A DNA stretch of 64,000 nt from Siphonodentalium dalli (Eukaryota > Mollusca > Scaphopoda > Gadilida > Siphonodentaliidae), in contig CP136068.1 in assembly GCA_032622095.1 (NCBI GenBank), positions 7,541,314-7,605,313 of the forward strand. The letters are read 5' to 3'. Within the stretch, counting starts at the first letter, position 1; each line of letters opens with the position of its first letter. The translations under genes were made by a program, and so were the position numbers. This document shows positions 11,873 to 23,020 of the stretch, in pieces. The notes below the pieces were generated by a model. That model was not told the origin of the DNA. It searched no databases and worked only from the letters and a program-made list of their open reading frames with translations.

Positions 11873-14800
11873 CTGAAAACACATAAAATGACATGTAGAT
11901 GTTCACCTAATACATTTGAATGTCGAATTATGTAAAACGGATTCACGATTAAATAGCAATTGGTGTACAATCTGTATCACACGTCGTGCCACAAGATATT
12001 AGGATTATATTTCAAATGAGTATCCCGGCGTGTTAGAACGCGTATATCACGTCATATATAACGCCACACGTGGTCAACATTTACTGTTAAGTGTGGTAGT
12101 CGTAAATAAGTCAAATTAACTGATCAAGGTTGGTGGGTTAAAATATTATTCTTTTAAAAACACCAGTCGTTGCTCACTTGTGTTAACTCCACTCTAACCA
12201 TGTAACACTCAGGTATGGTTTGCACATAGGTTATCGATATATATGCGGCGCACGAGTTATCCGGCGAAAGTTACTGTAAAATGTTTACACATCGCCGGCG
12301 AAGATACGCACATATTCATTTGTCTCTTTTGCTTTTTAGTATTTTCCCATTTAGTTCTCACTAAACTGCAATATGATATTTGTGTACACCTGTGAACATC
12401 TAGCCACTTCTCTTTAGAAGTATGGTTGGGTAGTATAGTGAAGTGCACATTTTTTTAAATGAAAGTGCCGAAATCGTGAATATCCAACTCCAACTTTCAG
12501 GTATTGGTAATTGTATAGGTATTTAAATAACATAGATAAATGTCTGTTTGAGTTCATAGACAATTTGTGAAGTGAGTGTCGCGTTAAAAGCATGGTCTTT
12601 GTCAGATTTGAGATCATTTCGTCGCAAACATTTTCAAATTGTTGTCTAATCATTCGGATTGAATTTTATATTATATGCATAAGTTTTAACATCGCGACTC
12701 ATATGTGACCCATTTTCCGTTTCCACGTTATAGAATAACATATGTTTTTCATGTATTTGGTCGAGGTGACCGGGTGGGTGTTGGGTGTGTCATCCGAACT
12801 TTGGTCAAAATATTCAATAGCTGGAAATTTCATACCTGACACATGCATTAGTTGGAAATTTGACATCAACAACAAGTTGAAATTGTTCTCGCTGTTTGAT
12901 TTTCCAACAATTAATTAGTGGGGATTGGAAAGCTTAAGGCAAGTATGGTCGGTCCTTGCTCCTTCCCGCGTCGGCAGTCAAAAACAGTTATTTAATTTAA
13001 CATAAACAAATCGGGGTTCAAGTTCAAGTTATACCACCAAACATGATAGGATTGGGCAATTTCCAGGTTTAGACACTGGTTCAGATCTAGTGAAAGTCGC
13101 TCAAAGCGGGTCGCCTGGATGATTAGAGTATATAAGGCCACCATCCATGATTTTAATGGAAAGTTAGATTAAATGCAAGTGGTATGTAAATGGAATACGC
13201 GAACTCGTAAGTTTTGGTGAGATTCAAGATGGTCTGCATTTGGAAATTCCAACGATGGACAGTCACACCCCTCCAAAGCAGGCCCTCTTCCTAGACCGGT
13301 CCCTGTATGTATATGTCCACGGCGCACTCAGCGTGGACTATAGATGTATATGTTAAAAATTATAAATTATTGAACAAATTGTCCATTACGTTTGAATCCA
13401 TTAAAAAAGTGCGTCACAACTGAAAGGAACATTAATCACATATATATAGTTTTAAACAAATTGTATCTTGCGACGAATTGCTAAAGCAGCGATAATAGGT
13501 GTCACTGCAAATTGTCATTCAGTTGCCTGCCGAGAACATCATTGTCGAAAAACATTATTAACATATCATACAAGGACCATCAACTATCAAAGACAAAACC
13601 CCCCTTATTGTGCACAGTGTGTAGTCATATCACGGAGTCGTGCAACACACATGCAGACTGTTCGGATACATCGGGTCTGTATTGTCCATCACAAAGGATT
13701 ATACTACAACCGATTTCCTTGGTCCATATATCATATAAAAATGTATCGGCGCAGTTATGATAAGGATAGTTTCTCGTACTCTAAAATAACAACAGAGAAG
13801 CCAAGTCTGAATGGGGCATTTACACCTTTGCGTGCGTATCATATATTAAGAAATATTTAGAACGAGAACGCAATCAAACTGTACATTGCAAGACATTTAA
13901 AACTCCACAGCCCGCCTATCAGCACATTCCTTATACCCGCAGCTAATCAATTTGATTATACGGGCATGTACATGTACGCCTTTCTGAAAGTATATCGATT
14001 CAAAATTCAATCACTGCAAATGTGTTACGGTTGGTATAATGATATAGACCTTGATAACCAAATCTACGATAAAACATCTCACCACAAGCAAAGAACGCGG
14101 ATAATCGTAATCGTCAATATAATGCCAGTATCACAATCCACATCATGTATGGTTGGTATGAGTTATGCCACCTGCTGTACAAGTTGATATAAGTTGCCAA
14201 TGTTCCGTATATTAGCATGCGTTCGTCATGTTTGCAAGGAATATCATGGCAGATGTATGGACAAGTTGCTTACGTTTGCTACACAATTGACACAATATAA
14301 TATGTAGTTTCCTTCACAATATAATGCGTACGTTTATATTGATTTTGTTTACAGCACAACACCTTGTTACTACTATACATTAGTTCAAATATAGGATGAC
14401 TCCATCCTTTGTTTATCAGATATCCACGAAAGTTGTATTTGTTCTATAAATATTGATTCCCCTTTATTTACTAAAACCTGCTAGACTCTCACCCAGAATA
14501 TATATGTCCATTTGTTTCGTCAAAACGCTATACACTATATATGAGAATCAAACTCGGTCGTTGGCTGAAACCAAAAAGAGAATCAATGGAGGATGTGTAT
14601 TTGACAGTATCTGTCTAGTGCAATATATTGGACAATACAATCCTGAATAAGTGTATTGGTATTGAGGGTGGTAGGAAAACACACGTGGAATGTTTAGGAA
14701 AGTATACCTTCGCCATATGGGACGTTCTATATATTCTTGTTCGGCAAATTTTCCTGAGCAAAAGTAAAAATATAAACGTTTGTATTAATTCTTGAGATTT

Positions 14801-15636
14801 TACTATGATATTACAAGATACCGCTTATAGTAGCTGCTATGGAATCAGGGGTTGTTTCCCCGCTATATCGAGGACTTGACGGAATTTTAGGTTCAACTAA
14901 CTGATCCTACATTGGTTTTGAAATATATTTATGCTCTAAATTTGGTTCCCCACATACCTCACAGTTTATTTTGGCATTCGTGCGATTATAAGAACCGGGT
15001 TTCACAGAAAATATCAACATACATGTGGACATATGTTTTTGTGACATTTTCCATTTGTTTAGCCCACAAAATCGACCCTGATGGGACCTCGTCGTGTGTT
15101 TATATATGATATCCATAACACCAAAAACGTTTGCAGTGCACCTTACATGTATATGCATGAGGATGGGGAATATTTTGATTTAGGGGCTCAGCGTATAGTC
15201 TCCCTTGATTTGTATTAGATTTGGACACATTTTACAACGGCAGATCTATTAATATCATTGTGACAGGCAGATGACGCCCGTCATTTTAATATTTAGAAAT
15301 AAAAATGCGAGGATTGCAACGAAACTTGAATTTGTCATGATTGGCTTACGGACTAATATTCTATATTCGTGGCGATCTGCAGTGGTTTTATCGCTTGATT
15401 GACCGACAGAGTATCAATCTGCATGTGGTCAACTTGGTGTTACATCAGATTGCACGCGTTGACATAATATAGCTTGTTGTCAAACCGAATATTCCAGTGA
15501 GCAAGTTAATGGGCAACATATAATCTTAAAACTGCAAAGCGAATTCGTTGAAAATATTGCTATAAAATCCAACGTGATAACTAAAACAGACTAGTCACAG
15601 TATTTCCAATTTAACGACATATAGTATGCAACATAC
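11873..15636. other. Long intron, nothing coding recognised
   Basis: AT-rich sequence separating Ig exons D and E. It contains a copy of the dispersed TTGGAAATT family at about 12770-13020. An open frame of 130 codons on the plus strand at 13468-13860 has no recognisable domain and biased, low-complexity composition; it is probably chance. Confidence 0.45.
12770..13020 (+). repeat. Dispersed repeat, TTGGAAATT family, copy 3
   Basis: Contains GAACTTTGGTCAAAATATTC, AGTTGGAAATTTGACATCAA, GTTGAAATTGTTCTCGCTG and TTTGATTTTCCAACAATTAA in the same order as the 7.3-kb copy. Confidence 0.55.
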
Positions 15637-16008
15637 CTAATACAACTAATGTCCTCTCAACACGGTAAAATTCCTGAGTATCATAACTATAAGCCCCATA
15701 ATTATTCGCATCAGACAGCTGCACACTCAGCAGCGTGTATGCTATGTTCCCTTGCTGTGCACTCCCTGTATATTGGATTCGATTCGTATAAGCTGAGTCC
15801 ATTATCAGATTATCTGGGTTACCACTCTGTATATCCATCAAGATGGTTTCATATGGATCAGCACTAAGGCCTGTGTTTCTGGGTGCATCAGCAGGTCTGG
15901 CTACCACCGTTATCTGTGTTCCAGCTACATAATGATCTGTGGTGATCACTATAGAGCAGTCAGTTGCCTTCTGACAATAGATAGGCCTGACCACCGCACC
16001 ATGACAGT
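15637..16008 (-). CDS. Ig-like (V-type-looking) exon E, intact member of a tandem triplet
   Basis: A 372-nt phase 1-1 exon (124 codons) with acceptor TTTACATCTATTTCAG and donor GTATGT. The reading starts DCHGAVVRPIYCQKATDC and runs through RIQYTGSAQQGNIAYTLLSVQLSDANNYGAY. The block LLSVQLSDANNYGAYSYD has the form of an Ig E-F strand region (leucine-rich strand, then D-x-x-x-Y) but the usual cysteine after Y-x is alanine. Three cysteines cluster at the N-terminal end instead (positions 2, 12 and 18 of the exon), so the disulfide pattern is unlike a standard Ig domain. The next two units upstream are tandem copies of this exon that have decayed. Assignment to the Ig fold is probable, not certain. 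Confidence 0.68.
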
Positions 16009-16112
16009 CTGAAATAGATGTAAACTGGAGGTGTGAGTTGTCCCTAAATAAGGATATACCTTAGTAAAACCACACTTTCATTGACGAGTAAACAATATGA
16101 ATGCTGGTTAGT

Positions 16113-16462
16113 CTACCGTGTATAATTTGACCATGATTTCTGAGGATCACCACCATAAGCCCCGTAATTCTTCGCATCAGACAGCTGCACACTCAGCAGC
16201 GTGTATGCTATGTTCCCTTGTTGTGCACTGCCTGTATATTGGATTCGATACGTATAAGCTGAGTCCACAATCGGATTATCTGGGTTACCACTCTGTATAT
16301 CAACCACAGTAATTATCCGTATGTCTGTAGGTCTGGGTGCATCAGCAGGTAAAGTATCCACCGTTATCAGATTTACAGCTGCATAATTATCTGTGGTGAT
16401 CACTATATGGCAGGCAGATGCCTTATGACAATAGATGGGCCTGACCACCCGATCATAGCAGT
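16113..16462 (-). pseudogene. Exon E duplicate 1 (open, but no phase-1 donor)
   Basis: The reading begins DCYDRVVRPIYCHKASACHI and stays in frame through the GSAQQGNIAYTLLSVQLSDAKNYGAY block, so most of the domain is kept. The acceptor is the same TTTACATCTATTTCAG as exon E. At the 3' end the sequence has diverged from exon E: the frame ends in TAG just after SNYTR. The only nearby GT (in CACGGTAGAC) would leave the exon in phase 2, not phase 1. It could be a non-functional duplicate, or a terminal exon giving a short secreted form; the first is more likely. Amino-acid changes relative to exon E are spread along the domain. Confidence 0.62.
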
Positions 16463-16571
16463 CTGAAATAGATGTAAACTGGAGGTGTGAGTTGTCCCTA
16501 AATAAGGATATACCTTAGTAAAACCACACTTTCATTGACGAGTAAACAATACGAATGCTGGTTAGTCTACC

Positions 16572-16921
16572 GTGTATAATTTGACCATGATTTCTGAGGA
16601 TCACCACCATAATCCCCGTAATTCTTCGCATCAGACAGCTGCACACACAGCAGCGTGTATGCTATGTTCCCTTGTTGTGCACTGCCTGTATATTCGATTC
16701 CTAAAAGCTATGCTCTTAACCACAGCATATGGGTTACCACTCATTATATCCATCACAGAAGTTTGATATGGGTCACTACTGCCTGTATGTCTGGGTGCAT
16801 CAGCACGTCTGGCTGCCACCGTTATAAAAATCTCCAGCGGCATAAAGATTTGTGGTGATCACTATAGAGCAGTCAGTTGCCTTCTGACAATAGATAGGCC
16901 TGACCACCCGACCATGACAGT
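16572..16921 (-). pseudogene. Exon E duplicate 2, frameshifted
   Basis: The start matches exon E closely (DCHGRVVRPIYCQKATDCSIVIT). After the AAG residues (NLYAAGD) the sequence carries one extra base relative to exon E before ACGGTGG, and the frame then runs into TGA. The rest of the domain continues in another frame (ADAPRHTGSSDPYQTSVMDI) and has further small deletions near the RIQY strand. The 3' end shares the donor-less sequence of duplicate 1, so duplicate 1 and duplicate 2 are closer to each other at that end than to exon E. The break makes a normal Ig domain impossible. Confidence 0.7.
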
Positions 16922-17500
16922 CTGAAATAGATGTACACTAAAGGTATGACTTATTCCTAAAGATATCCCGACATTTAATACGCTAAAATGGTATAGTCAT
17001 ATTAAAAGGAGATGGTCTGAAATACATAAAGATCATTGAAAGTGTCTCATGTAAATTGGCTGAGAGAAAACATGCATTCACTCATGCATAATCAATAATC
17101 ATTTAAATACTATATAAATAAGATACACATCAATGTTTAGGGCGCGTACACATGGCGGGCAAGAAAATATCAGGTATGCCCCATGTGACTTACTTGACCA
17201 ATCAAATAAATAACACCGGAAAATATCCGACGAAGGCACCGCGCTGATATTTTATCGCCAGTTGGTGATATGTGTTCACCTTGACTGGTGGCCATCGGTA
17301 TCCGTTAACTAATCTCTAAGGGACACACTAGTACTGGTAACCGTTCATGCACGCACTCGAGTTACGATCCATCAATATTATCGCCTGTTTCAACAATTGA
17401 CATCGTAATTCCATTTTGGATTGTTTGACATAATCGCTGAGCTATTATATGGATGTGTGGGGACATATATCTTTTGAGGGTTTCCGCTGACGGGAGGATG
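16922..17500. other. Non-coding, nothing recognised
   Basis: No gene or clear element. About 17138-17300 starts GGGCGCGTACACATGG and includes GCAAGAAAATATCAGG, a word shared with the hairpin near 18.27 kb, so an old MITE-like fragment is possible. Confidence 0.35.
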
Positions 17501-17509
17501 TCCATGGAT

Positions 17510-17810
17510 TTCCAACTGCACCCCCTCTTGAATCGTACCAAAGACCCAAGATCACATAATTGAATTAGCACACCTGCCATCGTCTTTGAATTTCCCATAT
17601 GGTACCCCACATACCTTGAATTTTGACTGGACACCGGGGAGGGGGGGGGGGGGGGCATAGAAGAAATTCCAAAAAAAAAATTGATCAAAGTAGGAAAAAT
17701 GCAAATGTTGGTCTAAAACCCCTCATTCCACATACATTAATGGTTGAAAAATCAGACTACAAGAACAATTTCAAACCAGTGTTGGTGTGAACTTTCCAAC
17801 TAATATTATT
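17510..17810 (-). repeat. Dispersed repeat, TTGGAAATT family, copy 4, with G tract
   Basis: Contains a G tract at about 17640-17655, then AGGAAAAATGCAAATGTTGG, AAGAACAATTTCAAACCAGT and TTGGTGTGAACTTTCCAACT, which is the 7.3-kb family in reverse. A further short piece with TGTTGGAAATTTCACGAAGC lies at 18120-18143. Confidence 0.55.
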
Positions 17811-18269
17811 TCCAAGTTGGCGGGGGTCTCATGTCCCCACATGCACCCATGTAAGTTCGGTAACGTAATGTGCACCACAGCCCCATGCACCAAGCAACAA
17901 TCTCCTGAAAACTTCACATGGGGTCTCAATGGGGGTGGGTCATCCGATTTGCCACAAAACCATAATAACATTTGTCACCCCACATATACACGCACTATGA
18001 AATTATAACATTTCAAATTTCTCATTATGCAGAAGGTCTTTATGCATGAGACCAGCAACGTTGTTACAGGTCGGTGGGTGTCTAAATCCCACCCGACTTC
18101 GGTAATACATGTCAACAGAAACTGTTGGAAATTTCACGAAGCTTGCCAAAATGGACTATAGGTTATTTACCGGACGCAATTCACTTGAACCAGCATGGCT
18201 AATACTGTTCTGATTGAGCTCAATCAACGCCGTCTAAACCGCCGCGTTCGCACGGGCGTAATCTTTGCA

Positions 18270-18312
18270 GCAAGAAAATATCAGTGTGCAATTTTACCTG
18301 ATATTTTCTTGC
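18270..18312. repeat. Perfect 15-bp stem hairpin
   Basis: GCAAGAAAATATCAG at 18270-18284 is followed after 13 bases by its exact reverse complement at 18298-18312, and a further copy of the right arm (GATATTTTCTTGCAG) follows directly. The surroundings (CGTTCGCACGGGCG left, CGTTCACACGAC right) look like the ends of a small palindromic MITE. Confidence 0.6.
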
Positions 18313-18370
18313 AGATATTTTCTTGCAGCTTCATGTGTAGGCGGCCTTATGCTACGTTCACACGACTAGA

Positions 18371-20335
18371 TAACATAACATAACATAACATCAAGATACA
18401 CAGAACGAGCCGAATGACTCTTAGTTCCGGATTATATCAAAAGTTATTTTACTGCATGGCAATCCATCCCTTCTGTATCATATTCGTACCGTATTGGGCG
18501 GAAGTGATTGTCCAATAGAGTTTTGAATTCTGCTAGCGTTTGCGATTGTACAATATAATCAGGCAGGGCATTCCAGCTGGAAACAATTCGGTTGCAGAAG
18601 AAGAACATCCCAATATCCTTCGATGATCTCGAATATGCCAATTTCATAGTGTTACCTCTTGTTTGGGTGTACTCTGCTCGCTTGAACAGTTTACTCTCGT
18701 CCACGTTGTATAACTCATTCTGGTATTTGTATGTCTCTATCATATCACCTCTGAATCGGCGATATTTCAAAGACATCAAACCGAGGTTTATCATTCTGTC
18801 TCTATAACTTAATTTTCGAAATTTCGGCACCATTTTTGTTGCTCGCCTCTGCACCCGTTCAATGGTTATGCTTCTGTTCTTGTGATGAGGGTTCCAAGCC
18901 GTATTACAATATTCCAGTATTGGTCTCACCATAGACCTGTACAAGTAGCTAAATGTATCTGGTTCTAAACTGACGAAAGTTCTCCTGATTATGCCCAGAG
19001 TTCTATATGCGCGACTACACACACTATTAATATGGCAATCAAACTTTAGTTGCGTATCAATAGTCACTCCCAGATCTTTTTCATACTCGCTCACTAGAAT
19101 TGGTGGCCTTTCTGTCGAATCTGTCATGTTGTATTGATGCCGAGGGTTGTTGAATCCGAAGTGCAGCACGTGAATTTTTGAGGAATTGAATTTAAGTTGC
19201 CAATTTGTTGACCATTGGCACACATCATCAATATTGTTTTGGATGTTACTTGTATTAGGGTTGCCTACCAGTTTAGTGTCGTCAGCAAATATATGGCATA
19301 TCCCTTTAACACTATCTGGTAAGTCATTGATGAATATTATTAATATAATAGGACCCAATACACTGCCCTGTGGAACTCCGCTCGTAACACTCATCCATTC
19401 TGAACACTCACTGTTTACTTTAACACGCTGTATTCTATTACTTAGAAAGTCTCGAATCCATGTTATCAAACTGCCTTGTATACCATATGCTCTCAGTTTG
19501 TGAATCAACCTCTCGTGTGGCACAGTATCAAACGCCTTTTGGAAGTCTATGTATATCACATCTACCGGTTCGCCTCTGTCGAGTTCTGATGTAACGTGTG
19601 ACAGATATTCCAACAGTTGTGTTTTACATGAACGTTTACTCCTGAAGCCGTGTTGACACTCAGTGAATAAGGAATACTGCTCCATGTGTGTGGCGATAGC
19701 GTCACTGACAAACGATTCCATGATCTTACATAATATACAAGTGAGACTCACGGGTCGATAGTTACTTGGATCGGATTTTGAACCTTTCTTATATATACAG
19801 GAAACTGTTGCCTTTTTCCAAATCTCTGGTAGTTTTCCTTCTTCGAATGATTTATTGAATAAAATGCAGAGCGGTTTACTGATCTCTGCTGCAGTTTCTT
19901 TCAAGATCCGAGGTGATATACCGTCCGGGCCATAACTTTTGAATGGGTTCAGGTTTCTCAGTTTCTTTTCTACAGCTGCCGGTGTAACTTGTATATCTAC
20001 AATGTGTTTTTCCGTTTGTTTTGTCATCCAAAATTGGAATGTTTGTCAGATTCTCTTTAGTGAACACGCTGGAGAAGAAATCATTTAATATATCCGCCTT
20101 TTCTTTGTCTTTTCGTGCCATCGTGTTATTCTTTTTGTTTTGAAGGTCCGCTATTCCGTGATTGGTTCCTGTTTTGCTGCTGACATATCCCCAGAACGAT
20201 TTCGGATTTTTTTTACACTCACGAGACAGTTTCTGCTCATAGTTCAGCTTCGCTTCTTTTATCATCCTGTTTGAATTCTCTCTAGATGCCTGGCAAAACA
20301 ATGAAATCGCATGTGTCGATGGTCTTATTTTGTGA
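18371..20335 (-). mobile_element. 5'-truncated CR1/L2-like LINE
   Basis: The element holds a reverse-transcriptase frame, a short 3' UTR and a 3' tail of four TAACA units (18371-18390, read TGTTA on the element strand). Microsatellite-like tails instead of poly(A) are typical of CR1/L2-type LINEs. The 5' part is missing: the coding region begins in the linker between endonuclease and RT, and no endonuclease motifs are present. The 5' boundary is estimated from where family-like protein ends. Confidence 0.82.
18444..20301 (-). pseudogene. LINE reverse transcriptase, one frameshift
   Basis: Two overlapping minus-strand frames make one ancestral protein. The upstream frame (to about 20030) encodes the pre-RT linker (KKNPKSFWGYVSSKTG ... 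ADILNDFFSSVFTKEN). The long frame (527 codons) holds the fingers and palm: GPDGISP, SNYRPVSLT, YIDFQKAFD at residues 159-167, GVPQGSVLGP at 217-226 and the catalytic FADD at 247-250. The thumb region (SYLYRSMVRPILEYCNTAWNP, RVQRRATKMV) and a C-terminal part end at FRPIRYEYDTEG. A one-base shift around 20030 separates the frames. The catalytic aspartates are intact. Function: target-primed reverse transcription of LINE RNA. This copy cannot move on its own because it lacks an endonuclease. The family resembles the CR1 group; the exact clade would need a tree. Confidence 0.82.
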
Positions 20336-20382
20336 CTGAATTACCATTGTTTAGAAGATTGTCAACCATATTGGGTGTCAGG

Positions 20383-21393
20383 TAGGGCTGCACGGTAATG
20401 AAAAAAACATATCGAATAACTAATATTTTTTTACTAACCGCGGTATGACTAAATACCGAATAAGTAATCCAAGTCAGAATATCCGAGCATTTTCTCAACG
20501 TACAGTTATCCGTCGTAACTTCGTCGGGACATATATAGTTTCGTATTTTGAAAGAATTAGCAACGCATATTGATATGTACTCTATACTTATATTTACTTA
20601 ATATAGACATCAACTTCATAATTAAATAACTCTCGTCGTCACGTTTTCTCTTTTTGGGTGTCTGTAGTTTCATAAATTCGCTAGGATGGCGATACTTCAG
20701 GTGAACCATCAAGTTGGATGCATTGCCACATTTCGATTTAATAGTCTTTTTCACACAAATGACAAACAGCTTGAGTTTCGTCGTTCGGTTTAGAATTCTC
20801 ACCCTTTTCAAACCTGAAATGCGTCCAAACCAATGACTTAGTGTTAACTTTGGCCACATTTTGTTTCACTGTCACTCCCATGTAGTGCTACCATTCTCAA
20901 AGTCGCCTTTGTATTGTGTTGATTTAAGCTTTACTCCGGCGTGAGAAGCTTATGTGCACATGATGTGCGACGTGTGTAATTTCAAACCAGTCACAGTCAG
21001 TTAACACTGAATGCAGACTAAGCGCCCTTTGTTTTATTCCCGGGATCATACGCAATAGCGACGCCGCGACTGAATGTTGCAAGCTGTGAATGAAACCCGA
21101 TAGCATACTCCTTTAATTAGGTACACAAATACGAAACTAAATATCCCATTATATAGCTCTACACGGATTATATCCCATAACATGTTATTCCCTTTTGCGA
21201 GTTTCGTCACAAGCCACATTGATTACCAATGGTAGATACGACAATTTTACTTTTTTTAAATCTTTATTCGATACCTTGAAATGGAAACCGACGTACTCGA
21301 TATATCGAATAGTCCAAAAATCTATTCGGTTTCTATCGGTATTCAAAACGATATCGAATAAACGGTATATTATCGAAAGACCGTGCAGCCCTA
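20383..21393 (-). mobile_element. hAT element, 1,011 bp, 8-bp target duplication
   Basis: The terminal inverted repeat TAGGGCTGCACGGT at 20383-20396 is matched exactly by its complement at 21380-21393. The 8 bases outside each end are identical, GTGTCAGG at 20375-20382 and 21394-21401. The 8-bp duplication and CAGGGCTGC-like ends are hallmarks of hAT transposons. The interior carries a remnant of a BED zinc finger on the minus strand but no DDE/RNase H-like catalytic region, so it is an internally deleted, non-autonomous copy. Subterminal ATATCGAAT and CCGAATA words recur near both ends and could be transposase-binding sites. Confidence 0.9.
20557..20859 (-). pseudogene. BED-type zinc finger remnant of a hAT transposase
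   Basis: BED fingers bind DNA at the N-terminus of hAT transposases. One frame reads VWTHFRFEKGENSKP...AVCHLCEKDY and then hits TAA. A neighbouring frame, one base off, continues TIKSKCGNASNLMVHLKYRHPSEF. Joined in concept these give the order aromatic start, C-x2-C, G-N-x-S-N-L-x-x-H-L, then H, which is the BED layout. The break lies in the run of A residues around the second cysteine pair, so the finger is a pseudogene. A basic stretch (PKKRKRDDE) follows, like a nuclear localisation signal. It sits inside the hAT element described above. Confidence 0.78.
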
Positions 21394-21401
21394 GTGTCAG
21401 G

Positions 21402-21770
21402 TTGCCAACAGATGTTCGTTTGAAAAATTGTGACTTAAAGGCGTGGGGGTAGACTATTCTAGACTTGGAATGTTGGGATTTTACGATTTTATTTTTATTT
21501 TCGCTAATCCTTTAAATGAACTCAGCGCCTTCACAGTAACATTAATTTTATAAAAATTTTGCCACGCAAATGCCTTTAACAAGACATTAGTACACGTTTT
21601 AACCCTTGCACATGCACCCTCACCCTAAAGATGACCAAGAAAGATAGATAGTTTAATGACATAAAATGTCCACACGAGACCGATGTCAAAATAACAAATA
21701 TATATAACAATGTCAACAATGATTCAACATAATACATATACTGTAGTAACTATTTCATTATTACATCAGC
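21402..21770. other. Non-coding, nothing recognised
   Basis: Short AT-rich spacer between the hAT element and a LINE remnant. Confidence 0.4.
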
Positions 21771-21821
21771 AGAATCTGACCTTTCTTTGAAAAATGTCCG
21801 GACCATGTTACAGATTATGTT

Positions 21822-22380
21822 TCATGTATGAGGCTCGTTATTTTGCATTATGTTTTGGAATTTTTGGCCATTATTCAATCCAATACATTTATCACTCATC
21901 ATCCCTATCTCACAAAAGAAGTGTTTACGCATCTTATCGTATGTGTTGCAGCACATAATGAAGTGTTCTTCATTCTCAACCTCCATGTTACATTTCCTAC
22001 AAATTCTTTCATCAAGTGACACTTTTGGCTGTTTATGGCGACCCTTTTCAATTTCCAAGTTATGATTACTAATTCTTAGTTTACAAAACATAATTTTTGT
22101 GTCGATATTCTAGACAATATTAAGATAAGGTTCTTGTGTATAATGTTGTTTGACTACACGGTGCGTCCTTAACTTATTCGCGCCCGAACATTTGTCATCG
22201 TTGAAAATATCAGTTTTATAATTCTCTATGTGGCTTTCTTTCAATTTGATTTTAATGTCATTTATCTGTTTTCTGAATTGAGGCATTGGGAAAAATTTCA
22301 TTTAATTTTGGAATTCCGAGTCTCACTGATTCATGTTCCCATGTGCCGGCCTTCTGAATGATAATTGGGATATTTTCAAG
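21822..22380 (-). pseudogene. Degraded C-terminal fragment of a LINE ORF
   Basis: Three minus-strand frames read in succession: GTWEHESVRLGIPKLNEIFP, then FRKQINDIKIKL...NKLRTHRVVKQHYTQEPYLNI, then LRISNHNLEIEKGRH...ERICRKCNMEVENEEHFIMCC. The order and the final Cys/His cluster match the C-terminal tail of the LINE at 2.76 kb (LEIETSRWGKRGAKRDLCSLC...DEYHF) and the fragment at 59.9 kb. At least two frameshifts have accumulated. The polymerase part is absent. The piece is a dead 5'-truncated insertion. Confidence 0.72.
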
Positions 22381-22788
22381 CAGAAATGTGAAGTATATCG
22401 TTCGCATCTTTGACTTCTCAGATCTGGTTTGGCGACATCTCGATCTGCGGATTTGATACCCGGCATTATGGTGGGTACCCACACTTGGACGCAGATAGTA
22501 TTTTTGCGAACCGCTCTGCATGCTATACAATTTTAGACTAATTAAACATATTGTTCTATTGACACACGCATTATCCGCCATTTATGGCTGATAATTATAT
22601 TTCAAATTAACTACCTAACGTCAAAATTGTCTACTTTTTATGATAAAATCGTAAATGAGCCGGAATTTCTATTAAATTTATCGGGGCGAGAGCAAGCTAT
22701 GGTCGCTATCCCATTGAGGGAACATTCCGCTTTGCGAAATTAGGTTTTTAATAGTGGATATCGCCATTTAACTGGGAGATATATACAC

Positions 22789-23020
22789 TGAAAAAAAAAA
22801 CTTAGTCAAAAGTAACTAACTTACCTTAGTCAGAACCCCCGTCTCAAAACTAACTAACTTAGCTTAGTCAGAAATGACTAAGGTTGCCCTTAGTCATTTC
22901 TGACTAAGGCCTTAGTCAGAAATGACTAAGGCCTTAGTCAGAAATAACTAAGGCCTTAGTCAGAAATGACTAAGGCCTTAGTCAGAAATGACTAAGGCTT
23001 GACTAAGTCATCACTGTATC
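22789..23020. mobile_element. MITE built of TTAGTCA palindromes
   Basis: Starts CACTG-A10-CTTAGTCA and ends, read inward from the right, ACAGTGATGACTTAGTCAAG, so the two ends are imperfect inverted repeats. The interior (about 22863-22998) is a tandem array of a 22-bp palindrome with arms CCTTAGTCA and TGACTAAGG around GAAA (one copy GAAA to GAAATA). It has no coding capacity. Related sequence lies at 34.4-34.5 kb. Confidence 0.7.

Larger units (their letters stand above)
16009..16921 (-). repeat. Tandem duplication of exon plus intron (units about 454 and 459 bp)
   Basis: The acceptor-side junction word GTCTGAAATAGATGTA occurs at 16007, 16461 and 16920, giving spacings of 454 and 459 bp. 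The intronic stretch TTGTCCCTAAATAAGG to CATTGACGAGTAAACAATA is nearly identical at 16030-16100 and 16490-16555. The copies are therefore a recent local tandem duplication on the upstream side of exon E. Confidence 0.88.

Noticed and set aside
13468-13860. 130-codon plus-strand open frame
   Set aside because: No domain or signal; opposite to the Ig gene and within its intron; composition looks random.
22863-22998. Regular palindromic repeats considered as a CRISPR array
   Set aside because: There are no unique spacers, units abut directly, and the host is a eukaryote.
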